64,000 bases of DNA, from the NCBI RefSeq assembly GCF_000090795.2, contig NW_003546264.1, positions 202,191 to 266,190 on the forward strand. Reading direction: 5' to 3'. Both the position numbers and the translations under genes were made by a program. A model generated the notes under the pieces. It did not search any database. It was not told the DNA's origin and worked only from the letters and a program-made list of their open reading frames with translations. Shown here piece after piece: positions 58,284 to 64,000 of the stretch. How positions within the stretch are numbered: the first letter of the stretch is position 1; every line of letters starts with the position of its first letter. This DNA comes from Amphimedon queenslandica (taxonomy: Eukaryota; Porifera; Demospongiae; Haplosclerida; Niphatidae).

Positions 58284-61079
58284 CTGATACACTACAATGT
58301 CTGGTTATGTCATTTTGCTGTATTGGAGGGAGGAGTTAGCTACGGACCCTGTAAGTCTGCCAGCCTGTGTGTGGTTCAGTTGTTATTATTCAACTTCAAA
58401 CACGTCCTAACTACTCAACCGTACATTGTTTACTGTCCCCCCACCTCTCCCTCTCTCTCTTTCTCTCCCTCTCTCCCTGTTTATTTGGATCTGCTACTCA
58501 TCTTATACCAATGCCATGCATGAAAGTATAGCATAATTTCATTAATCTTCTTGTTAATAATAATGATACTAATAACGGTACGTTCGCTGTGCTAATGATA
58601 GCTAATGAATTCTTTTACTTAACATTCAACTTGTTAAACTATTATATATTAATATTTAAATTACACATACATTCTCCATTTATATACATGTATATTAGCA
58701 GATAAAACAATTAATGTAGCCATGTATACAAAAAGGTCTATCTAACAAGGCAGTGAGTGAATTAGAAACATTTCTGATAAGTAGTGAGTGCAGAGAAATG
58801 AGCCATTACCATGATCACACAAAGGTTATGCACTAGTATGAACATGAAGTATGTAATGTATGTGCTTTAGTGTAGAGAGAGCGGATGTCTCATGAGTATA
58901 AGGACATGATGTAAGTATGCTCCACATTCTTTAGTCTTGTGTCTATAATGACAGAGAGAGAGAGAGAGAAAGAGAGAGGAGAGAGAGAGGTCAATTTTGC
59001 TTTTAAAAATCATTTTCATTATAAAAATGATTTGTCATTCATAGTATCAAAAGCTGAGTCATCTTCACGTACAGTTATTAATAACACAATAATTACACTT
59101 ATATCTAAATAAGGATAAAATGAACTGCAGTAGCATTATTGTTCCAGTCTACATTAGGTAGCAGCATTGACCAGTATCAGACGCTGTCAGCTATACTCTT
59201 GTTTGTTAATGCCTACCCTCCAGAGTAATCCTTTGATCTTTATCAATCTCTCAAGCTCTCCTTATATTGTGCTAGTCTCAGCTGTATAATGTACACACAG
59301 CTGCTGTCTCCCTGGGTGGACACTTAAGGAACAAGTACTGCCTGTTTGAATGTGTTTGTACATGTGAATATAATAATTATACAGGTGCTGTGAACATCAA
59401 AGAGACCGCTCTGTCACAGAATGTGGTGTTATATGTAATATCAACAAGTAACAGTCTCTTTCAGTGTATATAATAATAATAGTTGCGTCATTGTGGTTAA
59501 CTTATAAAGAAAAGGTCCACTGCTAGTGGGGGCCCCCTTAAGTATAATCACTTTTCCTGGTGGTTTGTTAAATTGAGGGTGTTATAAATGTCACCTTTTA
59601 TGATGTGAATTTCATCTTTTTGGATTTGTCCTGCTTTGCTGTGGTTGCTATGGTAGCAGCTATAGTACTACAGTGGTGTGAATGACATAGTGTATGTCAT
59701 CATATCCTGACACAAACTTAATTGTTCCTCTTTCTCTCACTCTATGTTTAGCTGTTACATTCGTACATGCTCAGTTAGCAAGTGTACATAAAACTTGATA
59801 AAGATCAGTCTGTATAGTTGCTGTATCTGCTAAATTAAAATGTTTTCATTGAGTGCACCACTTCATTATTTTAAGGGTGTACACATAGACATTAATCATC
59901 AAAGCAAATGCCAATCAAACAGACTTTCTTCTAATTATTATCATAAGGACACACGTTCACAGGAACAGCTGCCCTACCCTTAATCATAGTAGACACTTGT
60001 ACTAGTGGAGGTGTGTAAATGTGCAGCTGTTTTTAAGGACTTCATAAAGGCAGCCGCAGAGTTTGATTTTGAATTGATTGATTTCTTGTTATTGGTGACA
60101 TCGATGGTGAGAGAGGAGGAGAGTGACTCATCATTTTGATATCTTTTTGATGTAGCACACCTCTTGTCCAATAAGGCTGTGTTATTGCTAGCCATTCTCC
60201 TTTCTTTCTTTTATCTGTTATTTCTTTCTACATAATAACAGACAGTTAGTCTTGTGTATAACAGAATACATCAAAGGCGACCCAAGCCTTGTATAGTACA
60301 AGTAGTACCTGACGCAGCTGCAGCTTCACCTAACTTCCTCCAGAGTGGTGGTTTAATGCCGCCATTATTATTAAACAACAGCAGAGTGCATAGCTTATAC
60401 CATTATACAATAATGGTAATCTTTCCTACAATCTTGTAATGTCATTAGTTGATCTACTCATGTTGCCAAATTGAATTAATCTCTTTGATGTTAATCAATG
60501 AAATTAATCCAATAATGAAGATGGTAGTAATCCAGTTTGAGATTAATCAATATACTAATATAACCGGCCAGCATGCAGCTGCCTATAATATCATCATTAA
60601 TACTGTACTATAAAAAGTACTATCATACTCGTAACTATGGCAGGTTATAATTCAATCATACATACTGGGAACTGAAGGTAGAACTATAAGATAAGAATTA
60701 GGGCTATAGATCTGCATTAAGAAACATCCAGATGTGTTCATATTATAATAGCTTAAAAGTATATCCTATATCCTCATTACAAGTATGTGCCAGCCTGCCT
60801 GAATCCATTGTACTATTGTTAATATGCTTTATGTTCTATGGTATCTGTTTTGATCTACATCTTAGAGTGTGGTTTTGTAATACGAAATCCTGGGGCCTAT
60901 AGTGTTTCCTAATCTCCTATTTACTACCCAACCTTACTTATTCAATAAAGATACTATTGATAGCCTTCACATCATCGCTACACCACATTACAGCATCATG
61001 CCGCCATAGCGTAACAGCTGCTAGCCCAGTGTAGTGACCGGACATACACTGTACATTACTGAGTATTATAATCAAGGTA

Positions 61080-61118
<39 letters not shown>

Positions 61119-62655
61119 ACATGTACATGTGTGTGTAGATCATAGTGAGTTAAGGGAGAGTTTATAGTATCCAGACTAGCTGTCAGTGAGGTCATATGAA
61201 TATGTATCCATTTCAAAGAAGGAAGAGGGAGAGAGAGAGAGAGGAAAGGTGTGGGAGGGAGGGAGAGATCAGTTTGTTTTATCTTTCTCCAGTTTATTAT
61301 GATAATACGAAACAGCTGCTTTTTAAAACCTTATGGAGCACCTGTATATGTAATCATATTGAATAAATCATTATTAATAAAAATAGGTGTATCTGTGTAT
61401 AGTATCTCTCTTGGTAGTTGATGCTTCCTGGTCTCCTATTAGTGATAAAGATGGTTTTACATTACAAAGGAGCACCTTCTATACTAGAGTTACACAAAAC
61501 GGAATCAGATATTCTTGTACTTTAGCAAGATTTAGGATCTTGATGTCAACATTTAGAGTGTGGGGAAACTGAGATAGAGAGATCTCTGTCTAGTTTATGG
61601 AGCACAAGCTTCTAGATATCTTATATCTCAGGAGACATGTGATATACATATACACATGCTGTTGTGGTCATTTTAATAAAATTAAATTTTAAGGCAATTA
61701 TGGTTTACACAGCCTGTGGATTATTATCATCATCTTTGATATTATGTAATTTATTGGCTGATGGAAGAAGTTCACTCGTTTAAACAAGCAGTACAGTTTA
61801 TGTGTTATCTCTTTTAAATCTCCTTCCTTCCCTAGTCTTCCCCCCTCTCTCTCTCTATCCCCTCAAGCTTCCCCTCTCTCTCTGTCCTCTCCTTGTTTCA
61901 ACTGCAGGCACTCATAAAGATGTACTTGACAGTAGTTCCAATGTTGAATGATGTATTTAAATATGTTTGATCACACAAATATTGTTCAATTACAGTTTGA
62001 TGTCTGTCTTTGATGATTGCATCACAAGTTGGTCTGGAAGTGAAAGTATGTACAAATCTATGTATAGTTGAGTAGAGTCAGAACTATAGTGGAGTTACAT
62101 AGTTCTGTATCCCATGAAATACAATTTGTACCATTTCTTGTAAGTACATCATTTGTGGAATTTCAGTTGCACTATAGTTTAGTAAAATAAGACTAAAAAT
62201 GGCAAGTGATGAAAGAAAAGCTCATGTGTTATTATGGTAACCATTTTGTATAACTTGGCAATGTATTAAAGTTGTGGTTTATACTGATGTGGTGTAATGA
62301 TGATGCAACTGCATAGAAACTGATGCTGAATGTGGTTTTATGAGTGTAACTAGGAACTTCTTTCCTCCCGGTAGACTGGTACTTTGTGATGTTTGTTTTT
62401 GTGTTTTGACTAACGTTTACTGTTTGTGGTACCTATCAGTTAAAACACACAGTTGTGGGCGACTAGTCGTGGTTTCAACTTATGAGTTCTCTCTGGATCC
62501 ATCTCTCTCCTATCTTTATCACCCTCAGGAGAGAAATTGAGACGGAGCGAGCGTTACAAGCTTTGATGCTGCTCGGTAAACATGTCGCAATAATTATATT
62601 TTTTATTTTCACTTCTCTTTGATCTATAGGAAACAGGAAAGTGCCCCCATGCTGA
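58284..62655 (+). CDS. 3' part of a large unrecognised helical protein (5' incomplete)
   Basis: Exons picked by frame and splice signals: 58284-58350, 58380-58420, 59148-59224, 59385-59465, 59752-59781, 60006-60106, 60242-60415, 60951-61010, 61418-61516, 61908-61942, 61996-62045, 62103-62139, 62183-62236, 62529-62575, 62630-62655. Joins from 59385 to the stop agree in phase; the join 59224 to 59385 needs a further small exon (8 nt at about 59272-59279 is possible). Peptides: LIHYNVWLCHFAVLEGGVSY, IDQYQTLSAILLFVNAYPP, AVNIKETALSQNVVLYVIST, EVCKCAAVFKDFIKAAAEF, RRPKPCIVQVVPDAAAASPN, MYLTVVPILMSVFDDCITSW, ending RALQALMLLGNRKVPPC. The helical, Leu-rich pattern suggests a HEAT/ARM-like scaffold; I cannot name it. 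Introns are far longer than elsewhere in the window. Confidence 0.6.
61082..61113. repeat. (GT)n dinucleotide repeat in intron
   Basis: About 15 GT units followed by GTACATGTACATGT. Confidence 0.9.
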
Positions 62656-62837
62656 GCCAGTAAACATATCTATAAGCTGCTAAAAGCATTAATTGGTACA
62701 CCTAGCTATCATTATTATTATTATTATATTTATTATTATTGTTATTAATAGAAATGAGTGTAATGGAATAGAGGTATTGTGTATCACTGATAACAGTTAG
62801 GTGAGGTCAGACATGTGCTTAAACTACAGCACTGCTT

Positions 62838-63510
62838 TATACACAACATAAGAACATGTACATGTATCAGGAAATGTAATAAAAATTGAGAATTCTCTCC
62901 TTTTCAATTTTGGCGAAATTTGGCCTGTGACCATGTACTATAGTACAGGGACTTTTGTCCGATTTTTGAGTAACTTTAAAAATTTGTAAAAAATCCAATT
63001 TTGATCGGAATCAGCTCAAACTTTCTACATAACATAAGTACATATATATGCATCAGAAAAAGTAATAAAAATGGAGAATTCTCTCCTTGACATTTTTGGC
63101 CAAATTTGGCCCGTGACCATGTACTATAGTACAGGGACTTTTAACTGATTTTGGAGCAACTTTAAAAATTTGTAAAAAATCCAATTTTGATCAGAATCAG
63201 CTCAAACTTTCTACACAACATAAGTACATGTATATGCATCAGGAAATGTAATAAAAATGAAGAATTCTCTCCTTGACATTTTTGGCAAAATTCGGCCCGT
63301 AACCATGTACTATAGTACAGGGACTTTTAACTGATTTTGGAGCAACTTTAAAAATTTGTAAAAAAATTAATTTTGATCGGAATCAGCTCAAACTTTCTAC
63401 ACAACATAAAAACATGTATATGCATCAGGAAATGTAATAAAAATGGAGAATTCTCTTGAAGCCATTTTTGACAAAAGCCCCTTGTACTATAGTACAGGGA
63501 CTTTTGTCAA
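62838..63510 (-). repeat. 186-bp tandem repeat (family A), about four copies
   Basis: ACTATAGT at 62937, 63123, 63309 and 63486 (steps 186, 186, 177). It starts 180 bp beyond the stop of the preceding gene, so it may lie in its 3' UTR or in intergenic DNA. Confidence 0.93.
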
Positions 63511-64000
63511 ATATTAGAGAAACTTCAGTACAATCTATTTTGATACACAGCACAAGAATGTTAATGTGTATAGGTAATAGATTAGATTAATATCCTCTCC
63601 TAGCTGGTCTTTGATTCATGATCTCATGTAAGAAACACATAAAATCATCATAACAAAAATGATGGTTATGGCAACTCTACCTACCATACAGTGAGCTTAA
63701 TCAGATTAGTATGATGCCAGATGACATCATACAATGTCACAGGATATTTTAATTGGATTGTCACAATCTCTGAAGTGGTTATAGTAAGATTTGTATTGTA
63801 GCCCATTTAGTCTACATCATTTGATGTCACTTGCTTTATGTCATTCCATTGTTTTGGTGAAAGCTCTCATTTTCTCTTCCTTTCTCTTCTTATGATAATC
63901 CATTGATCTGTAATGTATTTTTTGTTTCCTTTCTAAATGAAATTCCCTCAACCAATTCAACATGTAATATGTCCTCTCTTAACACAATTATTTCCTTTAT
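63511..64000. other. A/T-rich DNA without recognised features
   Basis: No ORF, splice pattern or repeat that I can support. It includes several ATGACATCA/ATGTCA-like strings without clear structure. Confidence 0.5.

Noticed and set aside
59980-60195. Minus-strand ORF of 71 codons starting MASNNTALLDKRC
   Set aside because: The plus strand of the same stretch holds an exon with better splice sites and in-phase neighbours (60006-60106); the minus ORF is its shadow.

Overview
The window is AT-rich, intron-rich metazoan nuclear DNA. Short introns (often 50-100 nt), intergenic gaps of 13-600 bp, ATT/AAC microsatellites, a kelch-repeat gene and a GH25 lysozyme next to conserved housekeeping genes fit a compact early-branching animal genome. 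My best guess is a demosponge of the Amphimedon type; this rests on gene content and style, not on a search. A run of 899 N (54128-55026) is an assembly gap.

Layout, left to right: SLC12A9-like cation-chloride cotransporter (-, runs off the left edge); fructosamine kinase (+); ALG11 (-); mitochondrial RNase P subunit PRORP (+); SRSF1 (-); Spinster-like transporter (-); coiled-coil KRAP/ITPRID-like candidate (+); unrecognised protein with a degenerate EF-hand-like tail (+); PLRG1 (+); KDM1A/LSD1 (+); PEX3 (-); CDIPT (-); unrecognised 219-aa protein (+); AKAP1-like KH-Tudor protein (+); B3GLCT-like glucosyltransferase (-); NCBP3 (-); GH25 lysozyme (-); tyrosylprotein sulfotransferase (+); SGSM-type RUN-TBC protein (-); carboxypeptidase D/M-like (+); kelch protein (+, runs into the gap). 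Beyond the gap the style changes: 9 kb of sparse DNA holds tandem repeats and the 3' part of one long-intron gene I could not name (+, to 62655).

The genes do not form one pathway. They are independent housekeeping units, many in head-to-head pairs sharing 80-110 bp promoters, several of which carry CACGTG. Exon limits were read by eye from splice signals, frame and family similarity, and may be off by 1-2 nt.

The most notable non-genic signal is a pair of related tandem-repeat families (about 186-bp and 177-bp units) scattered through introns and intergenic DNA. Both unit lengths are multiples of three and both keep one open frame. Other points are a poly-Asn C-terminal tail encoded by an ATT microsatellite in the B3GLCT-like gene, a 57-nt in-frame TPST intron that would add a hydrophobic segment if retained, three GC-AG introns, two strong inverted repeats, and at least two MITE-like elements.
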